64,000 bases of DNA, taken from positions 1 through 64,000 of the forward strand of contig JBMOIC010000009.1 in NCBI GenBank assembly GCA_049317525.1. Reading direction: 5' to 3'. Positions within the stretch are counted from its first letter, which is position 1; every line of letters begins with the position of its first letter. Of this stretch, positions 28,520-37,468 are shown piece by piece. Made by a program: the position numbers and the translations under genes. The DNA is from UBA961 sp049317525 (GTDB taxonomy: Bacteria; Bacteroidota; Ignavibacteria; Kapaibacteriales; UBA961). Below the pieces are notes generated by a model that saw only the letters and a program-made list of their open reading frames with translations, searched no databases and was not told the origin of the DNA.

Positions 28520-30856
28520 TTGGAAAATACCTTGAAGAATTTGGTTCATATTGTTAAGCAAATAGCATCTTTATCTCCAACAGATACTATTCAGCGTGTA
28601 CTAGCATTAATTATTAAAAAGCATAAGTATGCACGTTTAGTATCTCATCATGCAAAAACAACAACATATCTTACCTCTGTAGCATTTAAACAATCGAATT
28701 TAAGTAAAGAGCCAATTGTTAAAATGCCATTATTGGACTATATTTTACCACATAGTCTAACCATTCAAACTTTAGCAGACAATTATTCCCAATCTCTGTT
28801 TACAATCTTAGGAAGTGGCTGGGTAGATTATTCAGTACAAGAAACAAATCATTCAGCTAGAATAAGAACAGAAATTAATGAAAAGAATAGAGAAGAAAGT
28901 GAAAGGATTATCTCTGTATTATTGAAATCTCCATTTTATCCAGACCAACATGCCCAATGTATTCACTATTATCCAATAGATTGGCAATATGATTGCAAAT
29001 CAGGGTATAAGTGGAATGCACATACACATTATACTCATATTAAGTATGGTAATATTGCAGGACAAGATATAAAAGTTCCTTGGGAATTAGGAAGGTTTCA
29101 ACATGCATCAACATTAGCATTTGCTGCTTTTTTGGCTTATTCAGGTATAGAATCTGCGCATCCAAAGGAATATTATGCTCATATATTTAGGACACAATGT
29201 CTTGATTTTATAGCATTTAATCCGCCACATTATGGGGTACAGTGGAAAACATCAATGGACATTGCAATTAGGGCTGCCAATCTATTAGTTGCATTTGATT
29301 TATTTACATATTGCGGAATAAAATGGGATGAAGAATTTTCATATATTCTGAAGCGATCATTACAAGAACATGCGCATCATATTTTAGAGAATTTAGAATG
29401 GTCTAAGGTATCAAGAGGTAATCATTATCTAGCAGATTTATGTGGTCTTTTAGTAATACTTAGGGGATTACCAGACACTAAACATAATATTTCTGCTATT
29501 AAATTTGCATTAAGTGAATGTGCCGCAGAGATACATCATCAATTTTTAATAGATGGGGGGAATTTTGAAGCATCTATTCCATATCATGGATTATCAACTC
29601 AATTAATTGCTATTTCTTTAGCTGCATTAAAAGGATATTCTGAGTATGAAATTCAAAAAATATGCTCAGAAGAAGTATTATTCCCTAGTAAAAGTGCACA
29701 TACACAACCTAAAAATGCTCATGAATTTCAATCATTAATTGATACTATCTATCATGGAGTGGATAAAGCTCATACTTTTTTAAGGGCAATGAGTGTTGAT
29801 AATATGCATCTGCTAAATATTGGTGATAATGATAGTGGCATGATGTTTAAGTTTACACCGCAAGGTCATTGGGCTTCATTACAAGAAGCAATCAATACCT
29901 ATCATAATATTAATCCTTCATTTAGATTATCAGACGGAATCTCTTTGTTTCCTGAACATAAAGCAAATGAGCCATTTGAATGGATTGAAAATACTTTATC
30001 CATGCAAAGTAGTATTGCAATAGCAGAAGCGGTATTAAAAAAACAATGCTCGTGGAATTCATTATATCATGGAGCAATTGAATACTGGATTATTGATTCA
30101 CTAAGTAAACAAAATCAAAGTTATAGATTACAGGATGTAGAAATACCTTTTGAGGAAGAATATCCCAAATCCTATAGCTTCCCTGATTTTGGTATATGGT
30201 TAATTGAACATAAAACATATAAAATATCTGCCAGAGCAGGGTCTATTGGACAAAAAGGCAAAGGAGGTCATGCTCACAATGATCAATTATCTATATGCTT
30301 AGCTGTGGATGGACAAGAAATCTTTGGAGACCCTGGAACATTTGTATATACACCTTCTGCACATACAAGAAATATGGGACGATCAGTTGCAAATCATTCT
30401 GTATTATCAATAAAAGGAATGGAGCAAAATTCATGGGTTGATGGATCGGGAGATGTACTGTTTTGGATGAAAGGAGATATCACTAAAGCAAAAGCCTCAT
30501 TAGACAAATCAATATGGATTGGAAGTCATAAAGCATATGAACAAGAACATATCAGAAAAATAATATCAGAGCCTTCAACCATATATGGCATAGATGATTG
30601 TAGAGTAAACAAAGAACAAGTGTTAGTATTTCATTGCGTTCCTGGAATTATTCCACAGATAGTAAATCATAATACAGCAATGATTAAAACCCAAAAAGGA
30701 ACCGATATAACCATAGAATGCCTGGAAGGTTCAGAGTGGAGTTTAATACCGGCATTATATTCAAAAGCTTATGGAAGATTCGAATCATCAGTACTTTTGT
30801 TAAAGAATGTACGATCTACAAAGAATCAATGCGAATGGAAAATCAAGATTGGTTAA
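28520..30856 (+). CDS. Heparinase II/III-like polysaccharide lyase
   Basis: 778 residues. The N-terminal two thirds is an alpha/alpha toroid (WGTFQH-like region KVPWELGRFQHA near residue 190; HLNNHY-like segment SRGNHYLADLCGLL). The C-terminal half is the lyase beta-sandwich with the hallmark GKGGHAHNDQLSICL around residue 580, DPGTFVYTPSAHTRNMGRS and NHSVLSIKG. Family members cleave uronic-acid polysaccharides or process exopolysaccharide. A TTG start at 28520 is required, because an in-frame TAG lies four codons upstream and no ATG occurs in the first 70 codons. No signal peptide is seen, as in cluster-associated members. No other exopolysaccharide gene is adjacent. Confidence 0.85.
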   Translation: MENTLKNLVHIVKQIASLSPTDTIQRVLALIIKKHKYARLVSHHAKTTTYLTSVAFKQSNLSKEPIVKMPLLDYILPHSLTIQTLADNYSQSLFTILGSGWVDYSVQETNHSARIRTEINEKNREESERIISVLLKSPFYPDQHAQCIHYYPIDWQYDCKSGYKWNAHTHYTHIKYGNIAGQDIKVPWELGRFQHASTLAFAAFLAYSGIESAHPKEYYAHIFRTQCLDFIAFNPPHYGVQWKTSMDIAIRAANLLVAFDLFTYCGIKWDEEFSYILKRSLQEHAHHILENLEWSKVSRGNHYLADLCGLLVILRGLPDTKHNISAIKFALSECAAEIHHQFLIDGGNFEASIPYHGLSTQLIAISLAALKGYSEYEIQKICSEEVLFPSKSAHTQPKNAHEFQSLIDTIYHGVDKAHTFLRAMSVDNMHLLNIGDNDSGMMFKFTPQGHWASLQEAINTYHNINPSFRLSDGISLFPEHKANEPFEWIENTLSMQSSIAIAEAVLKKQCSWNSLYHGAIEYWIIDSLSKQNQSYRLQDVEIPFEEEYPKSYSFPDFGIWLIEHKTYKISARAGSIGQKGKGGHAHNDQLSICLAVDGQEIFGDPGTFVYTPSAHTRNMGRSVANHSVLSIKGMEQNSWVDGSGDVLFWMKGDITKAKASLDKSIWIGSHKAYEQEHIRKIISEPSTIYGIDDCRVNKEQVLVFHCVPGIIPQIVNHNTAMIKTQKGTDITIECLEGSEWSLIPALYSKAYGRFESSVLLLKNVRSTKNQCEWKIKIG

Positions 30857-30954
30857 TTCAGAATTGCCAATAAATAACTCTTAACAAGATAGATTCGGAA
30901 TTTTGAATAAATTTGCAGTAATATTTACCATAAAAAGTTAAACATATCATTATT

Positions 30955-33231
30955 ATGAGATTCTTAAACGTTTTACTATATAGTTTTTTACTTCTAATAG
31001 GCATCATGCATATTACAGTAGAAGTTTATGCTATAGAGTCACCACGAATGATCATAAATAGTGATGCTCCTGATATCGATTCCTTATTATTAGAATCTAC
31101 CGTAATTAATGCTAAAATCAGCGGGATCATAGCAGATATTACTATACAACAGAAATATGTGTATAAAGGGGCCAATATCCTAGACGGTGCATTACTCATG
31201 CCCGGGGATCCATCTATAACTATACATGGATGTACAGTTAAGATAGGTAATCAGACAATTAAAGCAGAGATGAAGGACAGGGAAAAGGTTAGAGAAATGT
31301 TTGATAAAGCAAAAAAGAAATTTGATCCTTTTTTCTTGACAATTAATAATCCAGATGCTATCCAGATGCATCTATCGCATATTCAACCTGGTTCTATTAT
31401 CTATACAGAGATTCATTATACTGAAATGATAAAACCTAGTTTTGGCCTCTATACTATTAGTTTGCCAAAACCTATGCAGGCTCATTATTTAAAAGTATTA
31501 GACTATGTTCCTTTGCATAGAGATACATATGCTGATACAAGTTTTGAAGCTGTAAAAGACTATCCCTTGGGTTCATTACAAGTACATGCTTTTATTGCTA
31601 AAGGGGGCAAACTATCATACTTAAAAGCTGATGAATGTTCTATTCAACAAACAGATCAAGAGGCATCATGTACATATTCGGTAGCTGATGCTGCACAAAG
31701 TAAACAAATATCATTATCATATAGATTTGCTGATACCGAGCCTCAAGCAAATTTGATGTTGTATGAAGAAGGCAAAGAAAAGTATTTTTTACTTTCTGTC
31801 AATCCTCCATCTATAGCAGAAGCTCATAAAGAATCTTTAGGTCATGAATATATTATTGTTTGTGATTCTGCATCATTACAAGATAATTCTGCAAATGAGT
31901 TTTGGAAAGCATTTTCAAAGGGATTGCGTGAACAAGATAAATTGAATATTCTTCATTTTGGTCCAGAAAACACTCGTTTTGATGAAGAATCTCAAGTGTG
32001 TACTAAAGACATAATTTCCAGGGCTGGCGTTTATTTACAAAGAATACATTCTACCGAAGGATTAGAACCAATTCAATTAATCGATGTTTTGCAGCAAATA
32101 CAGGTAAAACCTTTGCATTCTGATATGGCATCTAGATCGATAATAATCTTAACAAATGGTTTTATGGATGCCAATACAGATGTATATGATGCAATTACTA
32201 AACAATTGCAAGATGCGAATGTATTTACTATAGCAGTTGGTAAAGAAATCAATGAGCGATTTTTTTCAGCTGTTCATAGATTAACGATGACAGATAATTT
32301 TGTACTTAAAGGATCTCAGGAGGAATTGAATAAAGAAGCAATACGATTTGCTGATTATATTCAAAAACCATCATTAACAAAGCTAAAAGTAGGATTTGAT
32401 GGATTTGATGTACACTCTTTAGAACCAGCAAGTTATCCTGATTTATTTTCAGATAGACCTGTCTTACTATTTGGAAAATATAAAGGAAATCCTAAAGGCA
32501 GAATTGTGATTACAGGTTTTCATGGAAACAAAGAATTTGTTCAAACAATTGACATTACTTTGGTGAAGCCACTTGCATCTAATAAAGGATTACAGTATTT
32601 ATGGGCTAAACAAAGGGCTTCGATATTAATTGATTACAATGTATATGATAGAAATAATGACCGTGTCAAAGAAATTACCAAACTAGGAATGAAATATGGA
32701 TTTCAAACGCCTTATACTTCTTTTGGCATTACTGGTTCAGATTATAATAAATCAAAAAATGTAATAGCATTGATGTATCAACCATTAAATTTAAATGGTG
32801 GAACTTTGGTTAGTAATGCTTCTGGACAACAGTTAGCAAGAACTTCTGTTGTTGAGGTGGAGGCTGCATGTAATTATGCAGATGCTGCCGCACATGATGA
32901 AGAAGGTTTAATAAGTGTAGAATCTATTATGACAGAAAGGGTTCTGGATAATACGATCATTGAGAAAGTACGATCTACAATCGAGCAGCAATTAAGTGGC
33001 ATGCAGGAATGTTATGCTGAGGCTTTAAAAAAGTTTAGACATCTTCAAGGAAATGTACAATTACTGTTCATTTTTAATGAAGAAGGTTCATTAACAGAGA
33101 TTTCACTAGCTGATTCAGAATTAAATATCGAAGAAGTTGAACAATGTATGATAGAATCTGCTAAAAGAATAACTCTACCACCAATGATTCAGGGTATGGC
33201 TCAAATATCTTTTTTGCTTGAAGTGTTATAA
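30955..33231 (+). CDS. Secreted VIT- and vWA-domain protein with C-terminal AgmX/TonB-like domain
   Basis: 758 residues with a signal peptide (ends VEVYAIES). A vault/inter-alpha-trypsin (VIT) domain lies at about residues 40-170 (AEMKDREKVREMF is characteristic). A von Willebrand A region follows (SIIILTNGFMDANTDVYDAI near residue 400). The last 100 residues (MQECYAEALKKFRHLQGNV, then GSLTEISLADSELN) look like the TonB/AgmX-type C-terminal domain. TAAATTTG at 30908-30915 fits a -7 promoter box but has no clear -33 partner. Function is unknown, probably an envelope-spanning assembly. It meets pth end-to-end: the stop codons abut at 33231/33232. Confidence 0.8.
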   Translation: MRFLNVLLYSFLLLIGIMHITVEVYAIESPRMIINSDAPDIDSLLLESTVINAKISGIIADITIQQKYVYKGANILDGALLMPGDPSITIHGCTVKIGNQTIKAEMKDREKVREMFDKAKKKFDPFFLTINNPDAIQMHLSHIQPGSIIYTEIHYTEMIKPSFGLYTISLPKPMQAHYLKVLDYVPLHRDTYADTSFEAVKDYPLGSLQVHAFIAKGGKLSYLKADECSIQQTDQEASCTYSVADAAQSKQISLSYRFADTEPQANLMLYEEGKEKYFLLSVNPPSIAEAHKESLGHEYIIVCDSASLQDNSANEFWKAFSKGLREQDKLNILHFGPENTRFDEESQVCTKDIISRAGVYLQRIHSTEGLEPIQLIDVLQQIQVKPLHSDMASRSIIILTNGFMDANTDVYDAITKQLQDANVFTIAVGKEINERFFSAVHRLTMTDNFVLKGSQEELNKEAIRFADYIQKPSLTKLKVGFDGFDVHSLEPASYPDLFSDRPVLLFGKYKGNPKGRIVITGFHGNKEFVQTIDITLVKPLASNKGLQYLWAKQRASILIDYNVYDRNNDRVKEITKLGMKYGFQTPYTSFGITGSDYNKSKNVIALMYQPLNLNGGTLVSNASGQQLARTSVVEVEAACNYADAAAHDEEGLISVESIMTERVLDNTIIEKVRSTIEQQLSGMQECYAEALKKFRHLQGNVQLLFIFNEEGSLTEISLADSELNIEEVEQCMIESAKRITLPPMIQGMAQISFLLEVL

Positions 33232-33801
33232 TTACTTTACTGAATTAATTTGTTGTAAAGCTCTTGCAGGATTATTCCCCAAAAACATCTGAATAGATTT
33301 TACACCTCTGTCTATCATTTCTTTTAATGCGTTTTCTTCGTGTTTAGCAAAACCAGATAAGACATAATCTGCCATTTCTCCTGGCCCAAAATTCTTATCT
33401 ATACCACATCTAAATCTCCAGAAACTTGGTCCAAGATGAGCAATCATAGAAGCCGTTCCATTATGTCCTCCATCAGATCCACCTTGTTTTAATTGCATTT
33501 TTCCTAAAGGAAAATTGTATTCATCAATTAATGCAATAACATGTTCAGATGGTACTTTATAATATCTGATAAAATCACCGGCTGCTTGCCCTGAATTATT
33601 CATATATGTTAAAGGAAGCATAATTGTTATTTTTTTACCATGCAAGGAGGACTCTGCTTGTTTCCAATTACCTTTCCCATCTTTAAATTCTACTTTACAC
33701 GATTGAGCTAAAGCTACTGCAATCATCCATCCGATATTATGTCTGGTATCAACGTATTTATCTCCTGGATTACCTAATCCAACGATGAGCCAATGTTGCA
33801 T
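33232..33801 (-). CDS. pth: Peptidyl-tRNA hydrolase Pth
   Basis: Hydrolyses peptidyl-tRNA released from stalled ribosomes. Catalytic and binding residues are all present: GNPGDKYVDTRHN with His21, Asn68 in TYMNNSG, Asp93 in LIDEYN, and Asn114 in GGHNGTASM. 189 residues is standard. Its ATG overlaps the upstream DoxX stop by one base (TAATG), so translation is coupled. Confidence 0.98.
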   Translation of the reverse strand: MQHWLIVGLGNPGDKYVDTRHNIGWMIAVALAQSCKVEFKDGKGNWKQAESSLHGKKITIMLPLTYMNNSGQAAGDFIRYYKVPSEHVIALIDEYNFPLGKMQLKQGGSDGGHNGTASMIAHLGPSFWRFRCGIDKNFGPGEMADYVLSGFAKHEENALKEMIDRGVKSIQMFLGNNPARALQQINSVK

Positions 33802-34454
33802 TATACCTCTTCCTCCACTTGACGTTCAGAATAAAAATATAAAAACAGAGATGCAATTAACCAACGCAGATCTTCTATCACTTTTGTCCAACCTACTTTA
33901 GTAACTTCAGCAGCAGCAGCAGGGGAATTCTCTCCAAAGCATCCACAATTGATATTATAGCCTCGGAATATTGCAGCAATAATAGCGATGATAAAAACGG
34001 CTAACATTGCTGAAATTAGTAAAGAACTTGCTTTTTGTTTGATTCCTATTAAAACCATTATTCCGCATAATAATTCCACCCATGGTAGAATCAATGCTGG
34101 GATATTAAGCATTGAATAAGGTAAAACATGAAAATTATTAATGCTTTTTGCGAATGCATCAGGATTTGCAATTTTATCTATAGCTGCAAAAATAAAAATT
34201 GATCCAATTAATATGCGAGCTGTTCTAAGAATATAAGCATGATTATAAGCCATACCACTGATTATCATTAAGCCAAGTATTAATTCTATCCATGGCAAGG
34301 CAATGCCAAAAAGTGCTATTGGAAGATTAGGAATGAGAGTTAATGCAGGTGGTTTTGGAACAGCAGCACCTATCTTTACAATTCCCGCAAATGTAAATGC
34401 AGATCCTATTAAAAGTCTTATTAATAGTGTTCCAATTGATGACAATGAAATCAT
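33801..34454 (-). CDS. DoxX/MauE-type membrane protein with internal duplication
   Basis: 217 residues and about six hydrophobic segments. Residues 13-68 (RLLIGSAFTFAGIVKI, later LPWIELILGLMII) are repeated at 80-138 (RILIGSIFIFAAIDKI, later LPWVELLCGIMVL), so it is an in-gene duplication of the DoxX-like half. The segment INCGCFG at 168-174 is typical of MauE/DoxX proteins linked to periplasmic disulfide or quinone chemistry. No other Mau gene is nearby. It is cotranscribed with pth (1-base overlap). Function unknown. Confidence 0.75.
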   Translation of the reverse strand: MISLSSIGTLLIRLLIGSAFTFAGIVKIGAAVPKPPALTLIPNLPIALFGIALPWIELILGLMIISGMAYNHAYILRTARILIGSIFIFAAIDKIANPDAFAKSINNFHVLPYSMLNIPALILPWVELLCGIMVLIGIKQKASSLLISAMLAVFIIAIIAAIFRGYNINCGCFGENSPAAAAEVTKVGWTKVIEDLRWLIASLFLYFYSERQVEEEV

Positions 34455-34601
34455 GATGTATCCTTATTTAGATATAATATTCACTTACAAATTACGCCAA
34501 ATTAGTGTGAACCAAACAAAATTTAGAATCATTTACCAGCGAAAATGTGTAATTTTTCTAAAATTGTCATGTTTCAGTGGATAAATAAGTGGAGTAATTT
34601 T

Positions 34602-34958
34602 ATGGATTATCAAGAGCAGTTTACAATTGATGACAATAATCAGGGTGAACTTAAAAAATTAACTGCAGTCTGTTCATATTTATTGTGTTGTATTATTGTC
34701 CCTATGTTCTCGAATGTCAACAATAAATTTGTTATGCATCATGCTAATCAGGGTATTTTGATATGGCTTATATATTTTTTGAGTAGTATTATTGATTATA
34801 TCCCTTTTCTACCATTTACAAATCTGATTAGTGATATTATAATGTATCTTGGTATGGCGTGCTCAGTATATGGTATCATTAATGTTATTAAAGGAAATAA
34901 AAATCACATTCCATTGATTGGGCATATTAACCTTTTAAAGATGTTTAAAGTAGAATAG
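34602..34958 (+). CDS. DUF4870/Tic20-like small membrane protein
   Basis: 118 residues. After a charged start (MDYQEQFTIDDNNQGELKK) there are three to four hydrophobic helices. The phrase KFVMHHANQGILIWLIYFL corresponds to the conserved FHANQGLL motif of DUF4870, a Tic20-like fold. The ATG at 34602 is chosen because GGAG stands 7-8 bases before it; the frame extends further upstream with no support. Its stop lies within the start of a long bidirectional terminator. Function unknown. Confidence 0.8.
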   Translation: MDYQEQFTIDDNNQGELKKLTAVCSYLLCCIIVPMFSNVNNKFVMHHANQGILIWLIYFLSSIIDYIPFLPFTNLISDIIMYLGMACSVYGIINVIKGNKNHIPLIGHINLLKMFKVE

Positions 34959-34998
34959 ATAAAAAAAAGAGGCTATATGCCTCTTTTTTTTATCTATT
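34954..34998. terminator. Bidirectional intrinsic terminator, 20-bp perfect arms
   Basis: Perfect inverted repeat of 20 bp with loop TATAT: an A-rich 5' arm, GAGGC stem end and eight Ts on the far side. Both strands give a GC stem followed by a U8 tract, so it can stop transcripts from the DUF4870-like gene and the convergent DUF1573 gene. The stop codon of the former (34956-34958) is inside the arm. Confidence 0.92.
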
Positions 34999-35009
34999 CA
35001 CAATGTGTC

Positions 35010-35717
35010 TTATTTAGGATCTACAACAGAAGCTTTTACATTTCCATATGCAGTTAGATCTAAAGTAGGAAAATCTGGATGATCTGTTTTCATTTTTACA
35101 GATCCATTAAAATAGCCTTTTTCTTTAGGGGCAACTTTTGCAATAATTTCTACTTCGCCACCGCCAGGAATAGTAGTAGGCTTCATCAGATTTATACTAA
35201 TGCCATTTGTTGCTTCAAAATCAGATAATACAATTGTTTGTGTTGATGTATTCTTTATGGTTACTTTAGCTTCACCTTTAGATCCAACTGTTAGTTCTCC
35301 AAAAGATAAATATTGAGTTGGTAATACTTGTATCGGACGTACTACATCAGCTTTTAAATAAAGAACTTTAGTCGGATTAACTGGATCATTGCTACTGATA
35401 GTAATACTTTTGGTAAGCATTCCAGATGTTGCTCCTACATTTAAAGAAACATCCATAGTAGCAAATTCACCTGGTTTTAGTTCTTTTTTATCTAAAGGAG
35501 CTGTTGTACAACCACATCCAGGGCGAACATCACTTATTTTTAACTCTTCACTACCTTCATTTGTAATCTTGATACTTGCTTTTAATGGGGAGTCTTTAGG
35601 CTTTACTTTGCCCCAATCTTGAGTATCTCCGCCTTGTATGGATATTTTTGGCTGAGCAAAAGCCAAAGATGCAGCAAGAATAAACATCGTAATACTTGCT
35701 AAAAAGAAATTTTTCAT
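35010..35717 (-). CDS. DUF1573 secreted protein (copy 1)
   Basis: 235 residues with a signal peptide (ends SLAFAQ). Residues about 25-130 carry the DUF1573 hallmark PGCGCTTAPLDKKELKPG, with a paired-cysteine turn between Ig-like strands, and a second Ig-like domain follows (VLPTQYLSFGELTVGSKGEA). The DUF1573 family is common in secreted Bacteroidetes proteins; function unknown. It is 80 bp downstream of a paralogue on the same strand. Confidence 0.85.
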   Translation of the reverse strand: MKNFFLASITMFILAASLAFAQPKISIQGGDTQDWGKVKPKDSPLKASIKITNEGSEELKISDVRPGCGCTTAPLDKKELKPGEFATMDVSLNVGATSGMLTKSITISSNDPVNPTKVLYLKADVVRPIQVLPTQYLSFGELTVGSKGEAKVTIKNTSTQTIVLSDFEATNGISINLMKPTTIPGGGEVEIIAKVAPKEKGYFNGSVKMKTDHPDFPTLDLTAYGNVKASVVDPK

Positions 35718-35797
35718 GGAAGCACCTTCATTGGTGAAAACGAAAATAAATTAATAATTAATTATTGCGAATTTAAACATTCTTATCGTAATATATA

Positions 35798-36484
35798 TCA
35801 CTTGCAATTACCATAGCAAACAATATCCATAACCGGAAAATCAGGATGATTTGTATTAAAATGAATATATCCATTAAAATACCCTTTATTCTTTGGTGTT
35901 AACTTGGCTGTAAGAGAAAGTGAGCCTTGAGATTTTAATGTCACATTATTTTTGATATTTATACTCATTCCCTCTGAAGTAGAGAAAGCAGAAAGTATAA
36001 TATCTTTAGCAGAAGTATTTTTTACAGTAATTGACCCTTTACCTTCATATCCTTTCATGATATCTCCGAATGCAATATACTGATGTGGTAATAACTGTAT
36101 AGGTTGTATTACATTGGCTTTTAAAGCTAGGACTTTAATTGGAACAGCCGCATCATTACTATTTATTGTTATCGATTTATGTATCTCACCACCAGCTGTT
36201 CCTAGATTCAAAGACACAGCCATCGTTCCAATTTCACCTGGTTTTAATTTCTTTTTATCTAATGGAGCTGTTGTACAACCACATCCAGGTTTTACATCCC
36301 AAATTTGTAATAATTGATTACCTGTATTTTTTAATTTAATATTTGCTTTTAATGGAGAGTCTTTAGTTTTTACAAAACCCCAATCATATGTATTCCCACC
36401 AATAATTTCTAATTTGGGCTGTGCATGCGCAATCTGAATACTTAGAAAAAGTAATACACAGTAACAAAGAAGTGATTGAATCAT
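35798..36484 (-). CDS. DUF1573 secreted protein (copy 2)
   Basis: 228 residues, signal peptide (ends IQIAHAQ). It is a clear paralogue of the neighbouring copy: PGCGCTTAPLDKKKLKPG is nearly identical and WG-V-KTKDSPLKA matches through the first 110 residues, while the second halves are more divergent. Tandem duplication is the natural reading. It follows 66 bp after the barrel-like gene on the same strand. Confidence 0.85.
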   Translation of the reverse strand: MIQSLLCYCVLLFLSIQIAHAQPKLEIIGGNTYDWGFVKTKDSPLKANIKLKNTGNQLLQIWDVKPGCGCTTAPLDKKKLKPGEIGTMAVSLNLGTAGGEIHKSITINSNDAAVPIKVLALKANVIQPIQLLPHQYIAFGDIMKGYEGKGSITVKNTSAKDIILSAFSTSEGMSINIKNNVTLKSQGSLSLTAKLTPKNKGYFNGYIHFNTNHPDFPVMDIVCYGNCK

Positions 36485-36550
36485 AAGTGAAATTGAATTT
36501 TAAAAAATATCGACTTGAAACGTGCGAGGAGAAAAAAAATTTTATGAGTT

Positions 36551-37327
36551 TCAATTTATACCAAAACAAATGGAGAGTCCAGCGCCGAATATGAAAGTGT
36601 CCCAATCCGCAATCTGTGATCTGGAATTTATAGAATATTGAGTATTAGCAAATACTTTAGCATATTTCCCACTGCCTAAGTCAATATCATATTCAATTTG
36701 TGCTACTGGTGATACAATAAATGAGGTCATTGAACCTAATTCAACAGTATTGGTGGGTATTACTGTTTCAAATCCTGGGTTGAGAACTTCCTCAATTTTC
36801 TGTGCAGCAATTCCATCTTGAATGATACAATTAATACCGCCCGATATTGATGCATGTGTTTCAAATAATCTTGATTTTGCAAGCAAGGATATATCATATA
36901 CGTTTTGATTCTTAACAGCCAAGCTAAATCTTGTACTTAAGTTGTCTACAATTAATTTATTATCTTCAATTCTTTGAATTTGATTTGATAGAGTTTCTCC
37001 ATTAAAACTAGAAGTATATGAATAGTAGCCTAGTTTAACAGTAAAGGAATAATTTCCTTTGTACCATTTTTCTACTAATATTCCATTTTTAAAGTTATTT
37101 GCTGTACCATTACCATATTTACAGCAATCAATTGCAAAGCCCATAGACGAAAAATCTACATAGTCATGTATATTAACCATTTCTGTATATGGCCCAATAA
37201 ATAAAGTAGGAGAATTTGAAGGTAATCGCCAAGAAGAAGTCCAATCAAAACCCTGAGCTAAACAATTGGAACCCCTGATTGTTAATATACTTAATACAAA
37301 AACAAATATTATTTGATATCTAATCAT
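36551..37327 (-). CDS. Outer-membrane beta-barrel-like protein, family unknown
   Basis: About 258 residues with a signal peptide (ends SNCLAQ). The body alternates aromatic and polar residues (YSFTVKLGYYSYTSS, then FAFGAGL-like FIFGAGLSICFGIN at the end), as in small outer-membrane beta-barrels, with a terminal GAGLSICFGIN suggesting the final strand. No named family is recognised. The start is the ATG at 37327; a TTG three codons upstream is in frame but lies within the promoter. It diverges from another barrel-like gene and shares an 18-bp promoter element with it. Confidence 0.65.
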   Translation of the reverse strand: MIRYQIIFVFVLSILTIRGSNCLAQGFDWTSSWRLPSNSPTLFIGPYTEMVNIHDYVDFSSMGFAIDCCKYGNGTANNFKNGILVEKWYKGNYSFTVKLGYYSYTSSFNGETLSNQIQRIEDNKLIVDNLSTRFSLAVKNQNVYDISLLAKSRLFETHASISGGINCIIQDGIAAQKIEEVLNPGFETVIPTNTVELGSMTSFIVSPVAQIEYDIDLGSGKYAKVFANTQYSINSRSQIADWDTFIFGAGLSICFGIN

Positions 37328-37367
37328 AATGGACAAAAATACATTATCAGCTTAAAAAAACAAACAT
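37327..37367 (-). promoter_or_regulatory. Bacteroidetes-type promoter of the barrel gene (minus), apparently leaderless
   Basis: On the minus strand, TTTG (37364-37361) is followed after 19 bases by TATTTTTG (37341-37334), a full match to TTTG-N17-23-TAnnTTTG. The gene's ATG begins at 37327, six bases after the -7 box, so initiation would fall at or next to the start codon. The last part is the first copy of an 18-bp element repeated inverted at 37410-37427. Confidence 0.6.
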
Positions 37368-37390
37368 TATTAACCAAATCATAAATTTAT

Positions 37391-37427
37391 TGTCTGCAAC
37401 ACTATTTGGATGTATTTTTGTCCATTA
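37391..37427 (+). promoter_or_regulatory. Bacteroidetes-type promoter of the plus-strand barrel gene
   Basis: TTG (37390-37392) is followed after 20 bases by TATTTTTG (37413-37420), matching the Bacteroidetes sigma-A consensus. The box is part of the second copy of the 18-bp inverted element (37410-37427). The gene's ATG lies 41 bases further on, with AGGAG 9-10 bases before it. Confidence 0.6.
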
Positions 37428-37468
37428 GGTTTAAGATATCATTCATACAATCATCTTAGGAGAAATAC

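Noticed and set aside
34303..34584. 93-residue plus-strand ORF opposite the DoxX-like gene
   Set aside because: It runs antisense to a real gene and has no motif; its terminal part overlaps the leader of the DUF4870-like gene.
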